This document shows, one piece after another, positions 1-8,194 of a stretch of DNA of 50,751 nt. The stretch covers positions 1 through 50,751 of the forward strand of contig JAETOL010000035.1 of assembly GCA_021771755.1 (NCBI GenBank). The letters are read 5' to 3'. This DNA is from Lachnospiraceae bacterium (GTDB lineage Bacteria > Bacillota > Clostridia > Lachnospirales > Lachnospiraceae). The translations under genes and the position numbers were made by a program. The notes beneath the pieces are model-generated. The model was given only the letters and a program-made list of their open reading frames with translations, was not told where the DNA came from and did not search any database. The stretch's first letter is position 1. Every line of letters begins with the position of its first letter.

Positions 1-120
1 AGCTGCTAGCTATCTCTCGTTTTACTGTTTTGGTTCATTGAACCGTTCTTTGAATGTAAAAGAAATTTTCGAGAATCGTATGTGTCTCACTGTTTAGTTA
101 TCAAGGTTCTTTGTTTTCTG
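1..120 (-). other. Probable pre-rRNA leader, cut by the window edge
   Basis: Read on the minus strand, this stretch downstream of three stacked promoters carries a boxA-like segment (AAAGAACCTTGATAACT, about 98-114). That segment resembles leaders preceding 16S or other stable RNA genes in clostridia. No mature rRNA sequence lies inside the window, so the RNA gene must start beyond position 1. The identity as an rRNA leader rather than a tRNA-cluster leader is inferred from recall of similar leaders and from the promoter architecture. Confidence 0.55.
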
Positions 121-139
121 TCTCTCAAACAGCTCATTT

Positions 140-168
140 ATTCTATCACATCTGTTTTCGTTTGTCAA
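140..168 (-). promoter_or_regulatory. Tandem stable-RNA promoter, proximal copy
   Basis: Minus-strand -35 TTGACA (163-168), 17-bp spacer and -10 TAGAAT (140-145), with A-tracts upstream of the -35 resembling an UP element. It is the nearest of three stacked leftward promoters. Confidence 0.75.
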
Positions 169-232
169 GAACTTTTTTCAAGTTTTTTCAAACTTTTTAA
201 AATGTTATCTGTCTGTCTCAAAAGACTTGTTT

Positions 233-261
233 ATGTTATCACACTGCTTTGTGTTTGTCAA
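233..261 (-). promoter_or_regulatory. Tandem stable-RNA promoter, middle copy
   Basis: Minus-strand -35 TTGACA (256-261), 17-bp spacer and -10 TAACAT (233-238). The surrounding sequence is an imperfect repeat of the proximal copy, including the A-rich upstream tracts and the GTGA just before the -10. Confidence 0.75.
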
Positions 262-335
262 CAACTTTTTTATCTTTTTTCAAAGTTTTTTAAATTGTTT
301 CTTCAAAACAAACATTTTCTTGCGACAGCTCAATT

Positions 336-364
336 AGAATATCACTTTATCTCACATATGTCAA
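336..364 (-). promoter_or_regulatory. Tandem stable-RNA promoter, distal copy
   Basis: Minus-strand -35 TTGACA (359-364), 17-bp spacer and -10 TATTCT (336-341), again with GTGA just before the -10. The three -10 boxes are about 103 and 93 bp apart. Stacked promoters with A-rich upstream tracts are typical of rRNA operons. Confidence 0.7.
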
Positions 365-389
365 TACCTTTTTCAAAATTTTTCTCATA

Positions 390-418
390 TTGTAAACTGT
401 TTCTTCTTTTAGTATAAT
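390..418 (+). promoter_or_regulatory. cbiL promoter
   Basis: -35 TTGTAA (390-395), 17-bp spacer and -10 TATAAT (413-418), 36 bp before the cbiL start. It lies back to back with the leftward stable-RNA promoters. The leader is too short for a riboswitch. Confidence 0.7.
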
Positions 419-454
419 AGAAAGAAATACTATCTTTCTAAGGAGGAACTTATA

Positions 455-1150
455 ATGAAAGGAACTTTATACGGTGTAGGAGTTGGCCCTGGAGATCCGG
501 AGCTTATGACTCTGAAGGCGGTACGCCTGATCCGTGAAAATATGATCATTGCTGTTCCCGGCGCTGATCCTAAGGAAACTGTTGCATATAAAATCGCAGT
601 TCAGGCAGTACCTGAGCTTGCAGAAAAAGAACTTTTACCTATTTACATGCCAATGACACATGATCCGGAGGAACTGGAGAAAAACCATGCCAAAGGCGCA
701 CAGACTTTGGAGGAGGTTCTTGATAAGGGCAAAAATATCGTATTTCTTACTCTTGGAGATCCCTGCGTATACTCTACTTTTTCCTATTTACAGAAGCGTG
801 TGGAAAAAGACGGTTATCACACAGAGCTTGTCAGCGGCATCACATCTTTCTGTGCTGCAGCTGCCCGCCTGAACATCCCTCTTTCTGAATGGAATGAGCA
901 GCTCCATGTAGTTCCGGCTGTTCACCGTCTTGACAGTACTTTAAATGAATCCGGAAATTATATTCTTATGAAATCCGGCAAAAAAATGAATCAGGTAAAA
1001 GAAATCCTTGCCCAGAGCGGCCGAGATGTCCTTATGGTCGAGAACTGCGGAATGGAAAACGAGCATATTTACCGCAGCGTAGAAGAAATCCCGGATGATG
1101 CCGGATATTACTCTCTGATCATTGCAAAAGAAGCGAAACCACAGTCATGA
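455..1150 (+). CDS. cbiL: Precorrin-2/cobalt-factor II C20-methyltransferase CbiL
   Basis: SAM-dependent methyltransferase that methylates C20 of the corrin precursor in the anaerobic B12 pathway. The 231-residue length fits the family. The N-terminal GVGVGPGDPE motif (residues 7-16) and GDPCVYST (101-108) are hallmark tetrapyrrole methylase loops. An AGGAGG at 441-446 is well spaced before the ATG. It is the only corrin-ring gene here outside the large cbi operon, about 15 kb from that operon's promoter and on the opposite strand. Its stop overlaps the next start (ATGA), so it is translationally coupled to an ABC exporter. CbiL rather than CobI is chosen because the rest of the pathway is the anaerobic type. 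Confidence 0.93.
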   Translation: MKGTLYGVGVGPGDPELMTLKAVRLIRENMIIAVPGADPKETVAYKIAVQAVPELAEKELLPIYMPMTHDPEELEKNHAKGAQTLEEVLDKGKNIVFLTLGDPCVYSTFSYLQKRVEKDGYHTELVSGITSFCAAAARLNIPLSEWNEQLHVVPAVHRLDSTLNESGNYILMKSGKKMNQVKEILAQSGRDVLMVENCGMENEHIYRSVEEIPDDAGYYSLIIAKEAKPQS

Positions 1151-1989
1151 TCGAAACAAAAAATCTGACAAAAACTTTTGACAGCTTTACTGCTGTAGAT
1201 CATTTAAATCTGAAGATAGAATCCGGCGAGTTTTTTGGACTTCTCGGACCTAATGGTGCAGGAAAAACAACAACCATCAGTCTTTTGTCCACTCTTCTGC
1301 TTCCCACAAAGGGAGAGATTCTGATCAACGGACAGCCTCTTACCAGAAACCGTCCGGATCTGAAGAGAAAAATCAGTGTGATCACACAGGAATATTCCAT
1401 GCGTCAGGATATGAATATGGACGAGATCATGGAATACCAGGGCCGGCTTTATTTTATGCCCAAAAAAGAAATCCGCCGGAGAACAGAGGAGCTTCTGGAT
1501 TTCTGCGATCTTCTGAAATTCCGAAAACGTACGGTACGGAAGCTTTCCGGCGGTATGAAGCGTAAGCTGATGGTATGCCGCGCTCTGCTGACAGATCCGG
1601 AAATTCTTCTTCTGGATGAGCCTACCGCAGGAATGGATGCTTTATCAAGAAGGCAGATGTGGAATCTTCTGCGAAAGCTGAATGGTAAAAACCTGACCAT
1701 TCTCCTGACTACCCATTATATGGAAGAAGCGCAGTCTCTCTGCGGTCGTGTTGCTCTGATGGATCACGGAAAGCTGGAAGAGATCAATACGCCTTCCGGC
1801 CTGATTGACAGTCTTGGCAAATATACGGTTGATGAAATGCTGCCGGAGGAAACAAAAAGCCATTATTTCCATCACCGTCAGGAAGCTATAGAATTCCTTT
1901 CCGGTCTTACCGGACAGGCAGCTCTCAGGGAAACCACCCTGGAGGATGTTTTTGTAGAACGGGCAGGCAGACACCTGTCCCCGTCATAA
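1147..1989 (+). CDS. ABC-2 type exporter, ATP-binding subunit
   Basis: Cytoplasmic ATPase of the DrrA/NodI/CcmA-like exporter group, 280 residues. Visible motifs are Walker A GPNGAGKTT (34-42), signature LSGGM (133-137), Walker B ILLLDEP (153-159) and the switch histidine in TTH (188-190). The C-terminal extension after about residue 215, ending in a TLEDVFVER-like element, is typical of drug, antibiotic or nodulation-factor exporters. Its start overlaps the cbiL stop by four bases and its permease follows 12 bp later. The substrate cannot be read from the sequence. Coupling to cbiL suggests a link to corrinoid or tetrapyrrole metabolism, but that is inference. Confidence 0.9.
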   Translation: MIETKNLTKTFDSFTAVDHLNLKIESGEFFGLLGPNGAGKTTTISLLSTLLLPTKGEILINGQPLTRNRPDLKRKISVITQEYSMRQDMNMDEIMEYQGRLYFMPKKEIRRRTEELLDFCDLLKFRKRTVRKLSGGMKRKLMVCRALLTDPEILLLDEPTAGMDALSRRQMWNLLRKLNGKNLTILLTTHYMEEAQSLCGRVALMDHGKLEEINTPSGLIDSLGKYTVDEMLPEETKSHYFHHRQEAIEFLSGLTGQAALRETTLEDVFVERAGRHLSPS

Positions 1990-2001
1990 AGGAGGAGTTC
2001 T

Positions 2002-2733
2002 ATGGGTATTATTACAATTTTATGGGAGAAATGGGTAGAATTTCGAAGGGATTTCTATAAGATCACTTTGGCCGCTATGATCGCGCCTTTGATGTACCTG
2101 GTGGTTTTTGGCATGGGGATCCAGACCATGTCCCACGGAGAACCCTACCTGAATTTTCTGATCCCCGGTGTTGTGGCCTTAACTACCATGAACGGAAGTT
2201 TTAATGCCATCGCGCAGAATCTCAACGTTCAGCGTCTCTATGAAAAGGCATTTGACCAGGTTATGATCTCTCCGACTCCTTTATGGCAGTTTATTGCAGG
2301 TCAGATCATTGGCGGAAGTCTTCGGGGACTTTACGCAGGCGGGATCATCCTGATCCTTACGGCTCCTATTGAAACCGGACTGATTTTTAACGGCTGGTCC
2401 TTTTTTATCATGTTCCTGAACGGAGCTGTTTTTTCCGCCATTGGTGTGGTTGTTTCCTTCCTTGCAAAAAATCACGCGGATGTACCAAGATTTTCCAACT
2501 ACATCATCATGCCTATGGCCTATCTGTGCAACACCTTTTTTTCAACAGAAAAAATTCCGGGGCTTCTGGGAGATTTTGTGGCTGTACTGCCGCTTTCTCA
2601 GACAAGCCAGATGATCCGCGGCATTTCCGCCGGAGGAGCCGTGAACTTTACAGGCATCGGGATTCTTCTGGGTTATCTTGCCGTATTTACTGCCGGGGCT
2701 TCCTGGTTTATTTACAAAAAGAAAAATCTCTAA
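2002..2733 (+). CDS. ABC-2 type exporter, permease subunit
   Basis: Integral membrane protein of 243 residues with about six hydrophobic segments, an ABC-2 membrane domain of the NodJ/DrrB type. The central stretch with FLIPGVVAL (about residues 52-60) and an amphipathic coupling region matches this family. An AGGAGG-like site sits just before the ATG. It is the last gene of the cbiL transcript, which ends at the hairpin at 2735-2798. Its partner is the upstream ATPase. The transported substrate is unknown. Confidence 0.87.
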   Translation: MGIITILWEKWVEFRRDFYKITLAAMIAPLMYLVVFGMGIQTMSHGEPYLNFLIPGVVALTTMNGSFNAIAQNLNVQRLYEKAFDQVMISPTPLWQFIAGQIIGGSLRGLYAGGIILILTAPIETGLIFNGWSFFIMFLNGAVFSAIGVVVSFLAKNHADVPRFSNYIIMPMAYLCNTFFSTEKIPGLLGDFVAVLPLSQTSQMIRGISAGGAVNFTGIGILLGYLAVFTAGASWFIYKKKNL

Positions 2734-2734
2734 T

Positions 2735-2798
2735 AAAAAATCCTTCTGCTGACATTTCAACATGTATCCACATGTTTTTGTCTGCAGGAGGATTTTTA
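2735..2798. terminator. Bidirectional terminator between the exporter and Cof phosphatase genes
   Basis: Long imperfect stem: AAAAATCCTTCTGC on the left pairs with GCAGGAGGATTTTT on the right, flanked by A and T runs on both strands. It separates the convergent cbiL-exporter and pdxK-Cof transcripts. Confidence 0.8.
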
Positions 2799-2807
2799 TT
2801 ATATATT

Positions 2808-3671
2808 CTATTTGTCAAAACCAAAAAATTTTTCCAAAAATGCAGCCGCCCCTTCATGGTCATTATCCTCAGTCACATAAACAGCAGCTTCTTTTATATG
2901 GGCTGCGGCATTTCCCATTGCCACTGAAACGCCGGCCATTTGCAGCATTTCCAGATCATTGTCACTGTCGCCTATGGCAACCACATGCTCCCTGTTTATT
3001 CCAAGATCTTTCATCAGGGACAGCAATCCGTTTCCTTTATTGACACCCTTTGCATTAAATTCTGCATTTCCGGCAACAGAGGAGGTAACACTGAGTTCCG
3101 GAACATTGCTCCATTCTTTACGGATCACTGCTCCAAACTCCTGATCTTCAAAAAACAGGTTCAGCTTTTCCGCCTGATCCAGCAGAGACTTCTGTTCCCT
3201 GAAATTCTCAAGAAAGATATGGTCATGCAGCATATAGTCCGCAAAGTTCCCCGGGATATCGGAGCCCCTCAGGCTCTCTCTGTCATTTTCATCTGCATAT
3301 ACCTGACCTTCTGTAAAAAACTCCACATAATAGCGGATTTCTTTTCCGGAAATCCGGATCATCCTTTCCGTATCTGAAAGGATCCTCTCCGACATTCCTT
3401 CCGGCATCGGAAAACGCTCCAGTGTGCAGGAGTCTTTCCAGTCCCAGACAACAGCGCCGTTTTCCAGGACTGCATATGAAATTCCTTTCAGCAAAGCCAC
3501 AGCAGGAGGAAGAAGTTTCTGAGACCTTCCGCTGGACGGAACCACGTAATGACCTTCATCCAGAAGCCGCTGCAAAATATCTGTGGTTCTTTTTGTCACC
3601 TGCCCCTGGCTGTTCAGAAGTGTTCCGTCCATGTCCACTGCAATGATGTATCTTTCCTTCTTTTGTTCCAT
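2808..3671 (-). CDS. Cof-type HAD-IIB family phosphatase
   Basis: Cytoplasmic HAD-superfamily hydrolase of 287 residues, the usual length for the Cof group that dephosphorylates sugar phosphates, flavin or PLP-type substrates. The catalytic DMDGT motif is at residues 13-17 and the C-terminal GDSDNDLEML Mg-binding motif is intact. A large cap domain lies between them. It follows the pyridoxamine kinase gene by 19 bp on the same strand, so the two are probably co-transcribed. PLP or pyridoxine phosphate as substrate is a reasonable guess from context but not demonstrable. Confidence 0.88.
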   Translation of the reverse strand: MEQKKERYIIAVDMDGTLLNSQGQVTKRTTDILQRLLDEGHYVVPSSGRSQKLLPPAVALLKGISYAVLENGAVVWDWKDSCTLERFPMPEGMSERILSDTERMIRISGKEIRYYVEFFTEGQVYADENDRESLRGSDIPGNFADYMLHDHIFLENFREQKSLLDQAEKLNLFFEDQEFGAVIRKEWSNVPELSVTSSVAGNAEFNAKGVNKGNGLLSLMKDLGINREHVVAIGDSDNDLEMLQMAGVSVAMGNAAAHIKEAAVYVTEDNDHEGAAAFLEKFFGFDK

Positions 3672-3690
3672 ACTGTTTCAACCTCGCTTT

Positions 3691-4548
3691 TTATAATAGT
3701 TCTCCCAGATATTTCTCAAAGCATACGCCTTCATTCCGGTCGATACCTTCCAGAACAGTATCATGAATGGCTTTTGAAATAAAATCTGCCGCTTTCCGTA
3801 CAGATTCTGCGATTTCTGTCCCCTTTACCATTCCGGCGCTTAATACAGAAGCGAACAGATCTCCGGTTCCGGAGTAGCTGCCGCCCTCTTTTTTTACCTT
3901 TACCAAGGTACATCCTCTGTGATCGGTGATCAGATTTCCCATAAAAGCAGATCCGCCTTCGTTAAGATCAATACCGGTGATCACCGCATCCGCATCAAAA
4001 GTTTCCACCAGAGTTTTTCCGATTTCCTGCACCTCTTCCATAAATTCTTTTTGGGAGAGTTCAGACATCCGCTTCCATCTTTCATTATTTTTTTCTTTTC
4101 CATAAAGAAGCAGAAGAGCTTCGGTCAGGTTCGGAGTGATGATCGACGCTTTTTTTGCCAGAAGACGCATTTTTTCGCAAAGGGCATCTGTATAAATCGG
4201 ATATTCCGCTCCATTGTCTCCCATGACAGGATCCGTCAGGATCTTCACTCCATTTTGTCCGAAAAGATCAATAAACTCCAGGATCTTCTCCGCCTGAGCT
4301 GCGCCGGAAAGAAATCCTGTATAAATCCCGTCCGGGCAAAACCCCATCTGCTTCCAGCGAAGCATGATCTCTTCCATGTGTTCTGTATAATCGTCATAAT
4401 AATACGTTTCAAATCCTGTCTGCGCACTTAGGATCGCCGTTGGAAGGGGACATGCCTGAACTCCCATTACGGAGATCACCGGAAGGGCGGCTGTCAGAGA
4501 GCATTTCCCCATTCCTGAAAGATCATTGATCACTGCTATTTTTTTCAA
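3691..4548 (-). CDS. pdxK: Pyridoxamine/pyridoxal kinase
   Basis: ATP-dependent kinase that phosphorylates B6 vitamers in the PLP salvage pathway, ribokinase fold. The N-terminal INDLSGMGKCSL segment, the MGDNG motif and the late GTGDLF anion-hole motif mark the clostridial PdxK/PdxY group. I place the start at the TTG at 4548-4546: the AGGAGA six bases upstream is its ribosome-binding site, and family members begin with LKKIAVIND. The ATG at 4563 would lie upstream of that site. It is divergent from a MocR/PdxR-type regulator, the standard arrangement for PLP-controlled B6 genes, and leads the short operon with the Cof phosphatase. Confidence 0.9.
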   Translation of the reverse strand: MKKIAVINDLSGMGKCSLTAALPVISVMGVQACPLPTAILSAQTGFETYYYDDYTEHMEEIMLRWKQMGFCPDGIYTGFLSGAAQAEKILEFIDLFGQNGVKILTDPVMGDNGAEYPIYTDALCEKMRLLAKKASIITPNLTEALLLLYGKEKNNERWKRMSELSQKEFMEEVQEIGKTLVETFDADAVITGIDLNEGGSAFMGNLITDHRGCTLVKVKKEGGSYSGTGDLFASVLSAGMVKGTEIAESVRKAADFISKAIHDTVLEGIDRNEGVCFEKYLGELL

Positions 4549-4573
4549 AACAATTCTCCTCATCTTGCATTCT

Positions 4574-4602
4574 TTTATACTATGCTATAGAATAGCATTA
4601 TC
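4574..4602 (-). promoter_or_regulatory. Candidate pdxK promoter and operator region
   Basis: A minus-strand -10-like TATAAA (4574-4579) precedes pdxK, with no good -35 at 17 bp. Just upstream is an inverted repeat, ATGCTAT (4582-4588) and ATAGCAT (4592-4598), around AGA. A poor -35 plus a symmetrical site between divergent genes suggests activation by the neighbouring regulator. This is tentative. Confidence 0.45.
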
Positions 4603-4678
4603 ATGTATCTTAAAAAACGACCAGTTTTTTCTATTTTTAAGGGGACAGTTTAATTTAAAAAAGAAAGGAGTCCTACCC

Positions 4679-6061
4679 GTGTGCTCACAACCGGATCCAG
4701 ATAAATCCTCAAAAAACCAGAGTTTTCTCTTTTCCAAAACAGATTCCGATCATCCGGAACATCTGTACCTGCAGGTCTGTCATTACTATCGCGACCTGAT
4801 CCTGGCCCGCCGTCTTCAGCCCGGAAGCCGGATGCCCTCCCTGCGGAAATGCGCCCAGGAACTTCAGTTGAGCCGTACCACTATCGAAAATGCCTATCTT
4901 CAGCTTGCCGCTGACGGATATATTATTTCCAGGGCTCAAAGCGGCTACTACGTCACAGACATTGCCCTTCAGACCCACCGGGAGAAAAAAGCTTCTCTTC
5001 CGGAAGAACCGCCCTGTCTGTATGATCTTTCTTCCTCCGGTGTAGACCGGGAAAGCTTTCGTTTTGATCTCTGGCAGAGATATCTGAAAAGCGCCCTGCG
5101 TCAGAACGAGCGTCTGCTCTCTTACGGCGAGCCCCAGGGAGAAGCGGATTTTCGTCAGGTCTTGTCCGATTATGTAAGACAGCGGAGAAATATCGCCTGT
5201 TCCCCTGATGATATTGTCATCGGCGCCGGCGTTCAGAGTCTTCTGCAGATCCTCTGCCCTCTTGTAAAAAACAGAAAAAATGTTTCCTTTCCTACACCTT
5301 CTTTTGTACAGGGAAGTACGATCTTCTCGGATTTTGGCTTTGAGATCCGGTACCGCAATAAAGACAGCGATGTGATCTATGTTTCTCCTGCCCATATGAC
5401 AAAATGGGGAGAGATCATGCCTGTGTCCCGGCGTCTGGAACTGATCCGCTATGCCGCCTCCCATAACAGTCTGATCATTGAGGATGATTTTGAAAACGAA
5501 TTTGTATACCTGCAAAAACCAACTCCCTCTCTTTTCAGTCTTGCAGGAGGACGGGGAGTCGTTTACATGGGTTCTTTTTCCAGACTGCTTCTCCCCTCCA
5601 TCCGCATCAGCTTTATGGTCCTGCCGCCTGAGCTTACAGACAGCTATCATGCCAAAGGCACATTTTATAATCAGACTGCCTCCAAAGCAGAACAGATCGC
5701 CCTTTGTCAGTTTATCCGGGACGGACACCTTTCCGCCCAGACCCGGAGACTGAAACGACTCTATTCTGCCAAGCTGAAGGAACTTCTGACTGTTGTGCGG
5801 GAAGTCTTTGGAGAAACGTCCAAAATTCAGATCGGCGCCGCCGGTACCAGCCTGGCACTTACGCTTCCCTGGAACAATTCCGGCGAAAGTCTGAAAAAAA
5901 AGGCGCGGACCCGTGGCCTGCGCCTGAAAATACTCCGGGAGGATCCGGAAAGTGTTACCATACTTCTTTCCTGTTCCTCTCTCCCCGCCTCAGACTTTCA
6001 TCCGGCATGTGAGCTTCTGAAGGAAGTGATCTCAATCCCTCCGGTTATCAATCATATATAA
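4679..6061 (+). CDS. MocR/PdxR-family regulator lacking the PLP-binding lysine
   Basis: Transcription factor with an N-terminal GntR-type winged helix (about residues 30-95) joined to an aminotransferase-fold domain (about 120-450), 460 residues. I place the start at GTG 4679, eight bases after AAAGGAG; upstream in-frame codons have no such site. The aspartate motif IIEDDF (about 267-272) that contacts the PLP pyridine is present. In the GTFSK-L-P-R motif that normally carries the Schiff-base lysine, this protein reads GSFSRLLLP, with Arg302 (codon AGA, 5582-5584) at that place. It diverges from pdxK, so control of PLP salvage is likely, but covalent PLP sensing looks impossible. Its 3' end overlaps convergent cbiC by 30 bp. 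Confidence 0.87.
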   Translation: MCSQPDPDKSSKNQSFLFSKTDSDHPEHLYLQVCHYYRDLILARRLQPGSRMPSLRKCAQELQLSRTTIENAYLQLAADGYIISRAQSGYYVTDIALQTHREKKASLPEEPPCLYDLSSSGVDRESFRFDLWQRYLKSALRQNERLLSYGEPQGEADFRQVLSDYVRQRRNIACSPDDIVIGAGVQSLLQILCPLVKNRKNVSFPTPSFVQGSTIFSDFGFEIRYRNKDSDVIYVSPAHMTKWGEIMPVSRRLELIRYAASHNSLIIEDDFENEFVYLQKPTPSLFSLAGGRGVVYMGSFSRLLLPSIRISFMVLPPELTDSYHAKGTFYNQTASKAEQIALCQFIRDGHLSAQTRRLKRLYSAKLKELLTVVREVFGETSKIQIGAAGTSLALTLPWNNSGESLKKKARTRGLRLKILREDPESVTILLSCSSLPASDFHPACELLKEVISIPPVINHI

Positions 6062-6673
6062 AAGAGCGTTGCAGATGCAGGCAGCAATATTGCTGCCTCC
6101 CTTGCGGCCCTTTGCCACAATATAGGGAGCTCCGGATTCCATGATCAGCTCCTTGGACTGTACTACATTGACAAAGCCTACAGGAACACCGATGATCAGT
6201 TCCGGATCCAGTTTGCCTTCCCGGATCAGTTCATAAAGGCGCACCAGCGCTGTTGGCGCATTTCCAATGGCAAAGATCAGTTTTTTATCCAGGGAAGCCG
6301 CCTTGTCCATGCTGGCTGTGGCTCTTGTAGTACCGTTTTTCTTTGCTGTTTCTGCTACATCCTCATCAGACATAAAACAGTAAACTTCTCCGCCATAGCG
6401 GGCAAGCGCTCTCTTGTTGATACCGGATTTTGCCATCTGGGTATCGGTTACAATACATGCCCCGTTCCGGATCGCTTCCAGTGCTTTTTCAATCACATCC
6501 GGTGAAAAACACAGATTGTCCGCATAATCAAAATCCGCACTGGTATGGATACATCGTTTTACTACAAGCTCGGTTCCAGGGATCAGTTTTTTTTCACCCA
6601 GTTCTTCGGTAATGATCTCGAAGCTTCTTTTTTCGATATCCATTGGTTTTACGTTTTCAAGTTCAACCTTCAT
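6032..6673 (-). CDS. cbiC: Precorrin-8X/cobalt-precorrin-8 methylmutase CbiC
   Basis: Moves the methyl group from C11 to C12, yielding (cobalt-)hydrogenobyrinate or cobyrinate. The catalytic histidine sits in [12 protein letters not shown], the family signature. At 213 residues it is the expected length. I use the ATG at 6673, because the GGAGG just upstream is the ribosome-binding site and lies inside the codons that follow the alternative ATG at 6688. It is the last gene of the cbi operon; its start lies inside the end of cbiP (11-bp overlap), and its end runs into the convergent PdxR-type gene with no terminator visible. Confidence 0.94.
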   Translation of the reverse strand: MKVELENVKPMDIEKRSFEIITEELGEKKLIPGTELVVKRCIHTSADFDYADNLCFSPDVIEKALEAIRNGACIVTDTQMAKSGINKRALARYGGEVYCFMSDEDVAETAKKNGTTRATASMDKAASLDKKLIFAIGNAPTALVRLYELIREGKLDPELIIGVPVGFVNVVQSKELIMESGAPYIVAKGRKGGSNIAACICNALLYMIDNRRD

Positions 6674-8192
6674 TCTCTGTCCCTCCAATGCCTTCTTCCA
6701 GAATCTGATATATTTTTTTCATATCCAGATGTTTTCTCAGTTCTGCTGCCAGGATATCATACTGTGTTTCCTTAAAGGAGGCAAAATCCACTCCTTCCAT
6801 CTGAGAAACATCGATTCCTTTTTTCTCACCCACTGCACGTATCAGGGCGAGGGCAGATTCTTCTTTGTCAAAGATCCCATGTACATAGGTACCACAGACG
6901 TTTTCAAAAACAGTCCCTTCTGTTTTTTCCTGACCGCTGACTCCGTCTTTCGTCCAGGTACTTGCATGAGCGCCGGATTTCCAGGTGCTTTCTCCCATGT
7001 GAATCTCATAGCCGGTAAATTTCACACCGCTTAGCGGCTGATATTCCCCCTGGATTTCCAGATACTTTCCGGTAACTTGTGTCCGTGTTTTTTTCTCCGC
7101 AAAAACCGTATCCATAGGAAGAAGCCCCATACCTCTCATAGTACCGCCGGCTTCCACTCCGTGGGGATCACTTAAGGATTCTCCAAGCATCTGGTAACCT
7201 CCGCAGATGCCAAACACAAAGGTCCCTCTGGCGGCCGCTTTCAGGATCAGAGACTCCATGCCGCTTTCCCGCAGCCACTGGAGATCCTCCATGGTGTTTT
7301 TTGTTCCCGGAAGCATGATCACATCCGGATTCTTCAGATCCGCCGGATGTTTTACATAACGAAGAGATACTCCCGGAATACTTTCAAAAGGATTAAAGTC
7401 CGTAAAATTGGAGATTCTTGGCACACGGATCACTGCAATATCAATCTGCCCGATCTCCTGATCTCTGTCAAACCGATCTGTCAGACTGTCTTCATCTTCC
7501 ACCTGAATATCCAGATAGGGAGCCACACCGACCACCGGGATATGACACTTCTCTTCCAGCATCTCCACACCGGGATCCAGGATGGTTTTATCTCCGCGGA
7601 ATTTGTTGATGATAAGCCCTTTGACCATTTCTCTTTCTTCCGGCTCCAGAAGCTCTACCGTACCGTAAAGCTGGGCAAACACTCCGCCTCTGTCAATATC
7701 TCCTACCAGAAGGACCGGAGCGCCGGCCATTTTTGCCATACCCATATTTACGATATCCTCTGTTTTCAGATTGATCTCTGCAGGACTTCCGGCTCCTTCA
7801 ATCACAATAATATCGTTTTCGGATGCCAGTGCATGGTAGGCTTTCATCACATCCGGCACTAATTTTTTCTTATACTTAAAATAATCTCTGGCGCTCATCG
7901 TCCCCAGGACTTCTCCGTTTACGATCACCTGTGAGCCTACGTCATTGGTAGGCTTGAGAAGGATCGGGTTCATCAGCACAGACGGAGCGATTCCTGCCGC
8001 CTCTGCCTGCATTACCTGCGCCCGTCCCATTTCCAGTCCTTCCTCGGTGATAAAGGAATTCAACGCCATATTCTGTGATTTAAAGGGAGCCACCCGATAG
8101 CCGTCCTGCTTGAAAATACGGCATAATCCTGCTGCAAGAAGACTTTTTCCCGCGTTGGACATAGTTCCCTGTACCATGATTGCTTTAGCCAT
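6663..8192 (-). CDS. cbiP: Cobyric acid synthase CbiP
   Basis: Glutamine-dependent amidotransferase that amidates four carboxyl groups of adenosylcobyrinic a,c-diamide to give cobyric acid. The N-terminal ATP-grasping domain has the GTMSNAGKS loop (near residue 9). The C-terminal class-I glutaminase has the nucleophile in [10 protein letters not shown] and a histidine in YVHGIFD. At 509 residues it is a normal CbiP/CobQ. The ATG at 8192, after GGAGG, is preferred to the ATG at 8213. It begins two bases after the cobD stop. Confidence 0.95.
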   Translation of the reverse strand: MAKAIMVQGTMSNAGKSLLAAGLCRIFKQDGYRVAPFKSQNMALNSFITEEGLEMGRAQVMQAEAAGIAPSVLMNPILLKPTNDVGSQVIVNGEVLGTMSARDYFKYKKKLVPDVMKAYHALASENDIIVIEGAGSPAEINLKTEDIVNMGMAKMAGAPVLLVGDIDRGGVFAQLYGTVELLEPEEREMVKGLIINKFRGDKTILDPGVEMLEEKCHIPVVGVAPYLDIQVEDEDSLTDRFDRDQEIGQIDIAVIRVPRISNFTDFNPFESIPGVSLRYVKHPADLKNPDVIMLPGTKNTMEDLQWLRESGMESLILKAAARGTFVFGICGGYQMLGESLSDPHGVEAGGTMRGMGLLPMDTVFAEKKTRTQVTGKYLEIQGEYQPLSGVKFTGYEIHMGESTWKSGAHASTWTKDGVSGQEKTEGTVFENVCGTYVHGIFDKEESALALIRAVGEKKGIDVSQMEGVDFASFKETQYDILAAELRKHLDMKKIYQILEEGIGGTENEG

Positions 8193-8194
8193 GT

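Noticed and set aside
82..417. A 111-codon plus-strand reading frame in the left intergenic region
   Set aside because: It is Phe/Leu/Lys-rich low-complexity translation of the A/T tracts around three leftward promoters, has no ribosome-binding site and resembles no protein family.
4709..5728. A 339-codon minus-strand frame inside the PdxR-like gene
   Set aside because: It is antisense to a well-supported gene, has no recognisable domain and no ribosome-binding site.
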